Positions 8,514 to 15,619 of a stretch of 64,000 nucleotides of DNA are shown here, one piece after another; the first letter of the stretch is position 1; each line of letters starts with the position of its first letter. This stretch comes from Thermoplasmata archaeon (GTDB lineage Archaea > Thermoplasmatota > Thermoplasmata > Methanomassiliicoccales > Methanomethylophilaceae): the NCBI GenBank assembly GCA_015063185.1, contig SUSY01000001.1, positions 1-64,000 of the forward strand. Reading direction: 5' to 3'. Below the pieces are notes generated by a model that worked only from the letters and a program-made list of their open reading frames with translations, searched no databases and was not told the origin of the DNA. Position numbers and translations under genes: made by a program.

Positions 8514-9755
8514 ATGCTGGTGGACATTAGATATGGCAAGGACGGAATCCAGCCGGTGGATATTCCAGAGAAGAACCTCGTAGGAATCTATGCCCCTATG
8601 GACGTGAAGTGCGGTAACGCCGAAGAGACGATCAAGGCATCGATCGACGCCCCTATCGGATACGAATCCCTTGAAAACTTCCTCGAAGGAGGGGAAGACA
8701 TCGTATTCATCGTCAACGATGGAACACGTCCCACTCCCACTGCGAAGGTGCTCGATGCACTCTCCACGAGAATGGACCTTAGAAAAGCCAGATATCTCAT
8801 CGCCACTGGAACTCACAGGGATATGACCGAAGAGGAGTACAACTTCGTCTTCGGTTCCCACTACGAGGAGCTCAAAGACCGTATCGTCGTCCACGATGCA
8901 AAGAAATCCGAGTGCGTATACCTCGGAGATTCCAAGAACGGCACCCCCATGGAAGTCAACAAGGTAGCGGTAGATGCGGACAGGCTCGTCATCATCACCA
9001 GCGTCGAGCCCCACTATTTCGCTGGATACACCGGCGGAAGGAAATCCTTCCTCCCGGGAGTGGCATCCTTCAGAACCATAGAGACCAACCACAAACTTGC
9101 AATGAACAAAGAGGCCCAGTCGTTGGTCCTCGAAGGAAACCCCGTACATGAAGACATGATGGATGCACTTGAAGTCATCAAAGGAAAGAAGATCTTCTCC
9201 ATACAAATGGTTCTCGACAGACACCAGAATGTCTACAGAACGGCTGCCGGTGACCTCAATCAGGCATTCGCACAGGCCGTCAAATGGGCGGAAGAAGTGT
9301 TCATCGTACCGATCCCAGAGAAGGCGGACATGGTCATCTCCGTGGCACCTTATCCAATGGACGTGGACCTGTACCAGTCGCAGAAGGCATTGGACAATGG
9401 GAAATGGGCACTCAAAGATGGGGGAAGGATCCTTATGGTCTCCAAATGCAGGGAGGGAATCGGTCATGCCACATTCCTCAATCAACTTTCGTCCTCAAAG
9501 GATCCCAAGCAGGTCCTAGAGAACATCAAGGCAGAGTACAAGCTTGGATACCACAAGGCTGCGAAAATGGCGGAAATCGCCGTTTGGGCAGACATCTGGG
9601 CTGTCACCGATCTCGATCCCGAGATCATATCATCAGCGAACATCACCCCATTCCCGTCCGTGGCGGATGCGGTGAAGAAGGAACTCGATGAGTGTCCCGA
9701 TGCCAGGATCATTATCCTAACGGACGGAAGTGTCACTATACCAAGGGTGGAATAA
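8514..9755 (+). CDS. larA: Nickel-dependent lactate racemase family protein (LarA)
   Basis: Racemises lactate or a related 2-hydroxy acid with the nickel-pincer nucleotide cofactor. From the ATG at 8514 the protein has 413 residues. His101 (TGTHRDM), His167 (VEPHYFAG), Lys177 (GGRKSFLPG) and His193 (ETNH) keep exactly the spacing of His108, His174, Lys184 and His200 of the Lactobacillus enzyme, so cofactor attachment and both catalytic histidines are intact. The cofactor enzymes LarB, LarC and LarE are not in the window. The stop TAA directly abuts the ATG of the HdrD-like gene, so the two are co-translated. Other LarA homologs act on malate or other hydroxy acids, so the substrate is open. 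Confidence 0.85.
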   Translation: MLVDIRYGKDGIQPVDIPEKNLVGIYAPMDVKCGNAEETIKASIDAPIGYESLENFLEGGEDIVFIVNDGTRPTPTAKVLDALSTRMDLRKARYLIATGTHRDMTEEEYNFVFGSHYEELKDRIVVHDAKKSECVYLGDSKNGTPMEVNKVAVDADRLVIITSVEPHYFAGYTGGRKSFLPGVASFRTIETNHKLAMNKEAQSLVLEGNPVHEDMMDALEVIKGKKIFSIQMVLDRHQNVYRTAAGDLNQAFAQAVKWAEEVFIVPIPEKADMVISVAPYPMDVDLYQSQKALDNGKWALKDGGRILMVSKCREGIGHATFLNQLSSSKDPKQVLENIKAEYKLGYHKAAKMAEIAVWADIWAVTDLDPEIISSANITPFPSVADAVKKELDECPDARIIILTDGSVTIPRVE

Positions 9756-10856
9756 ATGGTAGATTTTGAAGTCGTTAATCTGGAAACCGTTAGAAACGCG
9801 GTCAACATCTGTACCATGTGCGGATTCTGTAAGAGCGTATGCCCTTCGTTCAAAGCAATCGGATGGGACTCTGCCCTCTCCAGAGGACGTATCGTACTCA
9901 CATACGGTCTCCTGAACGGTGAGATCCCCGCGGACGACTCCGTCGTGGAGAACATGTACACCTGTACCACCTGTGCGGACTGTGAGAGACGCTGTCCCTC
10001 CAAGGTCAAGATCGTCGATATCGTCGAACTCTGTCGTGCAGACCTCGTCAAGAACGGTCACATCCTCCCCAAACACAAGGCAATCTGCGAGAACGTGTTG
10101 AAGTACAACAACCCGTTCGGAGAGGAGAAGTCCGTCGTGGAGACACTTGGCATTCAACCCAAGACCGCAAAGGTAGGGTACTTCGCAGGATGTACCGCAA
10201 CCTACAGGAGCACCAAGACCTCTGCAGCGACCATCTCCATCCTCAAAAAACTCAATGTGGACTTCACCACCGTGGACGAGATCTGCTGTGGATCCGTCAT
10301 GCAGAGGATTGGATGGCCGGAGGACGACATAGTCGGAATGATGAGGAAGAACGTCGACAACATCAAGGAGTTGGGAGTTGAAACCCTCGTACTCTCCTGT
10401 GCAGGATGCTACAGGATGTTCAAGAAGGAATACCCCAAACACCTCGGTGAACTTCCGTTCAAGGTCCTCCACATCACAGAATTCCTCGCAGAACAGGATC
10501 TTAAACTCAAGCCCATGACAGGTGTCGCGACCTATCACGACCCCTGTCACCTCGGAAGGCACTGTGGCGTCTATGACGCACCCAGGGATGTTATCGGTAA
10601 GATTCCCGAACTCCAGTTCAAGGAGATGGAATTCACCCGCAACCTCAGCCACTGTTGTGGTGGAGGCGGTGGTGTCAGATCCGCATACCCCGAGGAGTCT
10701 GGAAGAATCGCCCGCACCAGGGTGGATGAGGCGGAGTTCGCGGACTATATCATCACCACATGTCCGTTCTGTGTAAACAACCTAATCCTTGGTCTTGGTG
10801 ACCGTAAGGACAAGAAGGTTGTAGACCTCACTGAACTCGTGGATGAACTCCTCTGA
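9756..10856 (+). CDS. HdrD/GlcF/LutA-like iron-sulfur protein with two CCG domains
   Basis: A 366-residue soluble electron-transfer or disulfide-reducing subunit. Two [4Fe-4S] ferredoxin motifs lie at Cys 19, 22, 25, 29 and Cys 70, 73, 76, 80. Two CCG domains follow: Cys146, CCG at 177-179, CAGC at 215-218; then Cys264, CCG at 300-302 and CPFC near 330. Two complete CCG modules are the signature of HdrD, the subunit that reduces CoM-S-S-CoB in methanogens, and also of the iron-sulfur subunits of glycolate and lactate oxidases. Methanomassiliicoccales are described as having HdrD without HdrE. The larA neighbour favours a lactate or hydroxy-acid role, the lineage favours HdrD, and the sequence alone does not decide. 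There is no FAD-linked oxidase beside it. Confidence 0.8.
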   Translation: MVDFEVVNLETVRNAVNICTMCGFCKSVCPSFKAIGWDSALSRGRIVLTYGLLNGEIPADDSVVENMYTCTTCADCERRCPSKVKIVDIVELCRADLVKNGHILPKHKAICENVLKYNNPFGEEKSVVETLGIQPKTAKVGYFAGCTATYRSTKTSAATISILKKLNVDFTTVDEICCGSVMQRIGWPEDDIVGMMRKNVDNIKELGVETLVLSCAGCYRMFKKEYPKHLGELPFKVLHITEFLAEQDLKLKPMTGVATYHDPCHLGRHCGVYDAPRDVIGKIPELQFKEMEFTRNLSHCCGGGGGVRSAYPEESGRIARTRVDEAEFADYIITTCPFCVNNLILGLGDRKDKKVVDLTELVDELL

Positions 10857-11641
10857 TGTTGAGGATCGGCAAAAAAACAATCGGAACTCCGGCGGTGATG
10901 GGCATATTAAACGTCACCCCGGATTCCTTTTCTGATGGGGGCTCGCATCGGGACCACTCCGATGCGATAGCCCACGCGTTGAGGATGATAGATGAGGGCG
11001 CATCCATCATCGACATAGGCGCGGAATCCACGCGCCCGGGATTCTCACGCGTTCCTGTGGATGTAGAGGTCTCCAGATTGATTCCAGTGATCGAAGGGAT
11101 ACGTGAGGTGTCGGATGTCATCATCTCCGTGGACACTATGAAATCCGATGTCGCTTACGAAGCCATATCTGCAGGTGCGGACATCATCAACGATGTAAAT
11201 TCGTTCCGTGATGAGAGACTATACGAATGTGCATCGGAAACCGGTTCGACCATAATCCTGATGCATTGTCCTTTGGACATCAACATAGTCCACCAACACG
11301 ATATGGTCGGCGATCCGATCCCACAGATCCGCGAATTCTTTGAGGAACGTACCTCCATCGCAAAGGAATATGGAATCAAGAACATCATCCTGGATCCGGG
11401 ATTGGGCTTCGGCAAGACCATGGAACAGAACATCGAGATAGTGGAGAGGCTGAGCGAACTCGATATGGGACACCCTCTACTCATAGCACTGTCCAGAAAA
11501 AGGATGCTGTCCGTCATGTACCCAGGTATCGATCGTGACGAGGCCACTGTCCTGGCCAATATCGCGGCAATCTCGAATGGAGCGGACATAGTCCGCGTAC
11601 ATGATGTGAAAAAAATGACGGCAGCAATTCAGAGGATCTGA
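10856..11641 (+). CDS. folP: Dihydropteroate synthase
   Basis: Joins the pterin pyrophosphate to p-aminobenzoate in folate synthesis. The protein has 261 residues and a TIM barrel. GILNVTPDSFSDGG (about 16-29), GAESTRPGFSR (about 56-66) and DPGLGFGKT (about 180-188) are the standard motifs. The ATG overlaps the stop of the HdrD-like gene by one base (TGATG), so it belongs to the larA operon. This is notable because most methanogens use tetrahydromethanopterin. Methanomassiliicoccales lack the methyl branch and have been described with folate enzymes, which fits. Confidence 0.92.
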   Translation: MLRIGKKTIGTPAVMGILNVTPDSFSDGGSHRDHSDAIAHALRMIDEGASIIDIGAESTRPGFSRVPVDVEVSRLIPVIEGIREVSDVIISVDTMKSDVAYEAISAGADIINDVNSFRDERLYECASETGSTIILMHCPLDINIVHQHDMVGDPIPQIREFFEERTSIAKEYGIKNIILDPGLGFGKTMEQNIEIVERLSELDMGHPLLIALSRKRMLSVMYPGIDRDEATVLANIAAISNGADIVRVHDVKKMTAAIQRI

Positions 11642-11823
11642 CAATACAACACGACCACCAATGCAACACCGATGGTAGCATAGAAGGCGAAATCCCTGAT
11701 ACGAGACCTCTTCTCCCCTTTGGTGTGGGCATCCTTACAGGTAGAGTCGCAGAACTCCTCCCCGAATCTGACTGGATCGCCACAGTGGATACAGTGTGAA
11801 TGCTCCGGCAATTTCAACGCCAT
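11629..11823 (-). CDS. Small zinc-ribbon membrane protein (DUF2116-like)
   Basis: A 64-residue protein. A short treble-clef zinc ribbon (CIHCGDPVRFGEEFCDSTC) is followed by a basic linker (KGEKRSRIRD) and one C-terminal membrane span. This is the usual DUF2116 layout of archaea, with no known function. The start is placed at ATG 11823, which has GGTGA just upstream. Its 3' end overlaps the folP 3' end by 13 bases, and its start is only 50 bases from the divergent E1-like gene, so the two promoters share a region. Confidence 0.7.
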   Translation of the reverse strand: MALKLPEHSHCIHCGDPVRFGEEFCDSTCKDAHTKGEKRSRIRDFAFYATIGVALVVVLYCQIL

Positions 11824-11842
11824 GGTCACCGCAATACAATGC

Positions 11843-11851
11843 AATTATTAG
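11843..11851 (+). promoter_or_regulatory. TATA-like box of the ubiquitin-like operon
   Basis: AATTATTAG lies about 27 bases before the E1-like start codon at 11874, consistent with a leaderless transcript for the four-gene operon. No ribosome binding site precedes that ATG. Confidence 0.5.
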
Positions 11852-11873
11852 GGCTTAACTGCCTTCGTCGAAC

Positions 11874-12644
11874 ATGGATGTCGTATCCGCAGGCTATGAG
11901 GACAGGGACAGGTACGATCGACAAAAACGCATCCCCTGGATAGATATGGACAAGATACATGCCGCAAAGGTGTTTGTCGCCGGGGCAGGAGCGCTAGGGA
12001 ACGAATGTGTGAAAAACCTCGTACTATCCGGATTCAGGGACATCACCATTGTGGATATGGATGATATCGTCCTATCCAATCTCAACAGATGTCTGTTCTT
12101 CAGGGATTCGGATATCAAGATACGCATGAAATCTGAAGTCGTTGCAGAACGTGCATCCGAACTTGTCCCGAATGTGAACATCAAACCGATCGTTGGAAAG
12201 GTACAGGACATCGATGTGAATGGTTTCGATGTGATACTCGGATGCCTGGACAATACTATGACCAGATTGGATCTCAATGCTGCCGCATGTTATTTTGGCA
12301 TACCGTACGTGGATGGCGCCACCGATGGGATGCGTGGAAAGGTACAGGTCATCCTCAGAGGAAGACCTTGTCTGCAATGCGTCGCCAATCGCACTCACGT
12401 GAAGAATATGGAACTCAGGCACACATGCACAGGCAACTCCTCCTTCACGCCGCACATGGCATCAGACATCACCACCACTTCGATCATATCAGCGATGCAG
12501 GTCAGAGAGGCTATGAAAATAATCTCATGTCATGAGGAGCTCTGCATAACGAACGTTACTTATTATGACGGGACCATATGTGATATGTTCACAGCAGAAG
12601 CGGACATAGATCCGACCTGCATCAACCATGGGAGGGAACTGTGA
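11874..12644 (+). CDS. E1-like ubiquitin/Ubl-activating enzyme (ThiF fold)
   Basis: Predicted to adenylate the C-terminus of the adjacent ubiquitin-like protein. It has 256 residues, one ThiF/E1 Rossmann domain with no second copy. Visible features are DRYDRQKRIPW (about 12-22), the nucleotide loop GAGALG (37-42), DMDD (61-64), SNLNR (68-72) with the E1 Asn and Arg, LDNTMTR (125-131), CLQC (166-169, possible half of a zinc site) and HTCTG with Cys185, the best candidate for the thioester cysteine. MoeB and ThiF are alternatives by fold, but the operon with an E2 and a JAMM protease points to a conjugation E1. Its stop overlaps the Ubl start. Confidence 0.88.
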   Translation: MDVVSAGYEDRDRYDRQKRIPWIDMDKIHAAKVFVAGAGALGNECVKNLVLSGFRDITIVDMDDIVLSNLNRCLFFRDSDIKIRMKSEVVAERASELVPNVNIKPIVGKVQDIDVNGFDVILGCLDNTMTRLDLNAAACYFGIPYVDGATDGMRGKVQVILRGRPCLQCVANRTHVKNMELRHTCTGNSSFTPHMASDITTTSIISAMQVREAMKIISCHEELCITNVTYYDGTICDMFTAEADIDPTCINHGREL

Positions 12645-12886
12645 TGACCATAAGGATCACGATCAAGAACCTTGCAAACGGCACTAGCCTTAGAATGGAG
12701 GCTGAACCTGATGATAGCATCAATGACCTCATCATCAGTGCGGGAGAGTATTGGAACCTCGATGCAGGAGCATATGTTCTCAAAAAAGGTAAGAAACTCC
12801 TCACAGGAAAGAGAACAGTGTCCGATGAAGGCCTTCTTACCGATGATGTGCTAGAGATGATTCCCGATCCGGAAGGCGGATGCTGA
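12644..12886 (+). CDS. Ubiquitin-like modifier protein ending in Gly-Gly-Cys
   Basis: An 80-residue protein predicted as a beta-grasp ubiquitin-like fold: strand TIRITIKN, a second strand SLRMEAEP, helix SINDLIISAGEYW, then YVLKKGKKLL and a closing strand DVLEMIPDP. The tail is EGGC, so a di-glycine lies one residue from the end, and the cysteine would have to be removed to expose it. That is a job for the JAMM protease two genes on. The start is ATG 12644 (GTG 12641 is possible), with GGAGG 8 bases upstream, overlapping the E1 stop by one base. The fold also resembles YukD/EsaB, but the neighbours are E1, E2 and JAMM. Confidence 0.85.
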   Translation: MTIRITIKNLANGTSLRMEAEPDDSINDLIISAGEYWNLDAGAYVLKKGKKLLTGKRTVSDEGLLTDDVLEMIPDPEGGC

Positions 12887-13368
12887 TGGGCCTACCCCCT
12901 CAAGTCCTCAAGAGGAGAATCGCCACGGAACTTAGAGAATGTGAAAGGTACCTCGGTTCCGATTTCCAATTCGATACGGAGAAGGTCGAATTCCCGATAC
13001 GTATAGATATGCATATGAGCAAGGTAGTTGGATATGAGGCCCCCGGAAAACCCACGACCGAACACGATTTTTACATCATCCTGACCACAGAATACGGGAT
13101 TCAGAAACCAGAGGTCAGATGGAAATCCGAGATATTTCACCCGAACATCATGTCCCCCGAAGATGGGGGATATGTCTGTACGAAGATGTTGGACACATGG
13201 GAGTTCGGTACACCTCTACTCACATTCCTCAAGGGAGTGGAAATCCTAGTATCCAATCCTAACCCCATGAGTCCATTCGGTACGGACAGCTGTATGGAAG
13301 CTGCAAGATACTTCTCCGACGATACACCAAAATTCGATGCAGAAATACACTTCGGAGACAAACAATGA
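12886..13368 (+). CDS. E2-like ubiquitin-conjugating enzyme
   Basis: A 160-residue UBC-fold protein predicted to take the modifier from the E1 as a thioester and pass it to a target. It has the E2 hallmark HPN at 85-87 (SEIFHPNIMS), the catalytic cysteine Cys98 (GGYVCTKML), Trp105 in the usual place after it, then NPNPMSPFGTDS and the C-terminal helix MEAARYF, matching the eukaryotic PNP region and final helices. The HPN-to-Cys spacing (10 residues between) is slightly longer than in most eukaryotic E2s. The start is ATG 12886, overlapping the Ubl stop, with GGAAGG upstream. The operon encodes no E3. Confidence 0.9.
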   Translation: MGLPPQVLKRRIATELRECERYLGSDFQFDTEKVEFPIRIDMHMSKVVGYEAPGKPTTEHDFYIILTTEYGIQKPEVRWKSEIFHPNIMSPEDGGYVCTKMLDTWEFGTPLLTFLKGVEILVSNPNPMSPFGTDSCMEAARYFSDDTPKFDAEIHFGDKQ

Positions 13369-13868
13369 TCCGAATAATCGGAAGCCAAGAACATGTACCA
13401 GAAGTCAGAAAACGCTTCGTTAGAGGCGTACCATTCTTCATACATGACAACCTGATTGACAGAATGACCGATCATGGTGACGAAGGCCTGCTACAGGATT
13501 CCGAAATCATGGGGCTGATAATCGGCAACATCTACTCTGATGACGAGGGGATGTATGCAGTGGCCACAGATGTCATCTCCTCTTCACTGGATGCGGACGA
13601 TACAAGTGTGAGATTCGATCAAAACGATATGACCCAGCTTATCGAATCTATAGACATGTTGAAAGGGGATGAGCGTATAATCGGCTGGTACCACTCGCAC
13701 CTTGGATGCGGATGCTTCATGTCAGAAAGGGACATCGCCACACAAGATGGCATATTCGGTGGAAGAATGGGATTTGCCGTAGTGATTGATCCCGTACTAC
13801 GCCAATTGAAAGTGTTTGATTCCACGTTGGGGAACCCTCAACCGATTCAGATGATCGTCATGGAGTGA
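13365..13868 (+). CDS. JAMM/MPN+ family isopeptidase (DUB-like)
   Basis: A zinc metalloprotease of 167 residues predicted to trim the GGC tail of the modifier and to remove it from targets. The JAMM motif is complete: Glu47 in DSEIMGLIIG, then His110 and His112 in WYHSHLG, Ser120, and Asp123 in MSERD, giving HxH-x10-D. It starts in an ATGA overlap with the E2 gene, so all four genes are translationally coupled. No extra domain is seen. It ends directly against the convergent SIS-domain gene. Bacterial BilC and eukaryotic Rpn11 and AMSH are functional comparisons, not claimed orthologs. Confidence 0.9.
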   Translation: MIRIIGSQEHVPEVRKRFVRGVPFFIHDNLIDRMTDHGDEGLLQDSEIMGLIIGNIYSDDEGMYAVATDVISSSLDADDTSVRFDQNDMTQLIESIDMLKGDERIIGWYHSHLGCGCFMSERDIATQDGIFGGRMGFAVVIDPVLRQLKVFDSTLGNPQPIQMIVME

Positions 13869-14417
13869 TCATACCCAGATCGCATGTTTTTTACGCATGT
13901 CCTCCTCGGACTGTCCCAATCTCTTCATCAGTTCCGGAATCAGAGAATCGAACATCAGTATGGTTGCATCCTCAAAAAGCGTACCCAACGGTACAAGATT
14001 GCCATCCGTGTTCTGAGGGATATGCAATAGTATCGTGGAGTTGGAAGCGTGCGCCAACTTACTGTATTTGGAAGATGTGATGCACACCACGTGAGAACCG
14101 ATACGCCTGGCTATATTCGCAGTCTGAACAGCGGACATAGTTTCACCAGTGTTGGAAACGAGAATTGTAAGGTCGTCCGGACCGATGATCGGCGTAGTCA
14201 TATCTCCAACGAAATGCACATCGAGGCCCAACTGAACCAATCTTACCGCAAAGTACTGACCAACCAATCCAGACCTTCCGGACCCATAGATGAAGATGGT
14301 CTTCTTGGAAAGGATGAGTTCGACAAGGTCCCCCAAGGACTTCGAATCTATTGACCCAGCAGACTCGTGTATGCACCTCACGAGGGCACTCAGGGTGTCC
14401 TTGTAACGATTCTCCAT
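13869..14417 (-). CDS. SIS-domain protein, 6-phospho-3-hexuloisomerase-like
   Basis: A 182-residue single SIS domain. FIYGSGRSGLVGQYFAVRL (sugar-phosphate loop) and LVSNTGET are typical of HxlB/PHI enzymes, which interconvert 3-hexulose 6-phosphate and fructose 6-phosphate. In archaea these act in ribulose monophosphate-based pentose supply. The start is ATG 14417, with GAGGA upstream, immediately after the TIM-barrel gene (1-base gap), so the two form an operon. No hexulose-phosphate synthase gene is adjacent. A general sugar-phosphate isomerase is the cautious alternative. Confidence 0.8.
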   Translation of the reverse strand: MENRYKDTLSALVRCIHESAGSIDSKSLGDLVELILSKKTIFIYGSGRSGLVGQYFAVRLVQLGLDVHFVGDMTTPIIGPDDLTILVSNTGETMSAVQTANIARRIGSHVVCITSSKYSKLAHASNSTILLHIPQNTDGNLVPLGTLFEDATILMFDSLIPELMKRLGQSEEDMRKKHAIWV

Positions 14418-14418
14418 C

Positions 14419-15462
14419 TCATTCCTCTGTGGCTGCTGCCTCTTTCTTCTTGGATGCCCTGATGGCCTTAGCGACCCTCTTGTTGACCATCCTCTCATAG
14501 ATGATCCTCATGTACATCGCATCATGCTCAAGAAGTGGAGAAGACGATATGATCGTACCATCGGGACACATGTCTGCAAGAGCATCACCGAGCTTCTCGA
14601 AAACGAGATCCCCTTTCTTTATAGGGGTGAGTCTAAGCTCGTTACCCTCACCGTCGTGCTCGACACCTGCGAAACGGGCATAGAACTTTCCGTCACAGTA
14701 TGGGAGGACCTGGTCGATCACGTTGACATAGTCCGCAGGCTCGACGAGACAGCCGCATCCACGAGAATGGTAGTGCGGGAAATCAAGAACCGGCACGACT
14801 GCATCTCCGAAAATATCACAGATGTCAAGGACCTGATCCAAGGATCCATACACATCCTGCTGTCCAGTTATCTCGATACCGATCTTGGGTTTAAGACCTG
14901 CACCCTGCCACCAATCTACAAGGTCCCCGAGATTCTCAACGATATTGTCATCAATCTCGTCGGATGAGCAGGACCCGTCATAGAGTCCCAGACTGGTGAC
15001 GACCACATCACCGTTCAGTTCGTTGACCAACTGCCCCGCGTACCTAAGATAGTTCATACACATGGGCGTAAGGTCACTGTTGCTTCCGAGGTCGATATAA
15101 TTGGGAGTGTGGAGTGATACGCTGACATCGAGCCTCTTGGCCATGTCCCCAAGTGCCCCGAGTTCTGCAAAATTGTGAACAATGCCAGTGTTGAGATAAA
15201 TGAGCTCGTCATCCTCCTCGATCTCCTCATCGGGATCGGATATGACACAGCCGTCCCTGTATATCTCCAGGACAAGACCGTCCTCTATGGTCCTGATGGT
15301 CTTCCCGATGTGTTCCTCCTCCGGATAATCCTTGTAAGTGTTGACACGCACAAGCTGGATCTCCATGGCAGTGAGGCTCATGTTGTGGACATCCTCGATT
15401 CCATCCTTCAACGTGCGTCCTTTACAGGACAGGGGTATACCAGCAGGTCCGAATCTGATCAT
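14419..15462 (-). CDS. AP endonuclease 2 / xylose isomerase-like TIM-barrel protein
   Basis: A 347-residue protein beginning MIRFGPAGIPLSCKG, with SLHTPNYIDL near residue 125, IGIEITGQQDVYGSL near 195, VLDFPHYHSRGCG near 230 and a final SSSPLLEHDAMYM. The sequence of metal-site-like His and Glu residues along an eight-strand barrel resembles the endonuclease IV superfamily, as in archaeal proteins annotated as Nfo-like or sugar isomerase-like. DNA repair or sugar isomerisation cannot be told apart by eye. Cotranscription with the SIS protein slightly favours a sugar role. It ends in a Lys/Glu-rich tail. Confidence 0.65.
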   Translation of the reverse strand: MIRFGPAGIPLSCKGRTLKDGIEDVHNMSLTAMEIQLVRVNTYKDYPEEEHIGKTIRTIEDGLVLEIYRDGCVISDPDEEIEEDDELIYLNTGIVHNFAELGALGDMAKRLDVSVSLHTPNYIDLGSNSDLTPMCMNYLRYAGQLVNELNGDVVVTSLGLYDGSCSSDEIDDNIVENLGDLVDWWQGAGLKPKIGIEITGQQDVYGSLDQVLDICDIFGDAVVPVLDFPHYHSRGCGCLVEPADYVNVIDQVLPYCDGKFYARFAGVEHDGEGNELRLTPIKKGDLVFEKLGDALADMCPDGTIISSSPLLEHDAMYMRIIYERMVNKRVAKAIRASKKKEAAATEE

Positions 15463-15524
15463 AATTCACACTCCGTGCGATGGTCGTTAGGTTGCTCTAT
15501 TATTTGACCCTTGGCCATAAGGGA

Positions 15525-15619
15525 CATAGACTTCCTTTATTTTACCCTATAAGGGATAGCATACCTTTATCTATTAAGTCCCCATCTCACGTTCACCCAA
15601 TGTCGGGAGAGTCAGAAAT
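15525..15619 (+). promoter_or_regulatory. Promoter region of the L18e ribosomal operon
   Basis: Two near-copies of ATAAGGGA (about 15518-15525 and 15549-15556) precede a TATA-like CTTTATCT at 15565-15572. A short leader with GGGAGAG before the ATG at 15620 would result. The divergent TIM-barrel gene begins 60-150 bases to the left. Confidence 0.4.

Noticed and set aside
11874..12644. MoeB or ThiF for molybdopterin or thiamine sulfur transfer
   Set aside because: Possible by fold, but the partner Ubl is followed by an E2 and an isopeptidase rather than by moaE or thiG genes.
12641..12886. YukD/EsaB-type ubiquitin-like protein of a type VII secretion system
   Set aside because: No secretion ATPase or WXG100 gene is nearby, and the di-glycine tail plus E1, E2 and JAMM neighbours point to conjugation.
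11874..13868. Type II CBASS module (E1-E2 fusion and JAB)
   Set aside because: There is no nucleotidyltransferase or effector gene; E1 and E2 are separate and a dedicated Ubl is present.
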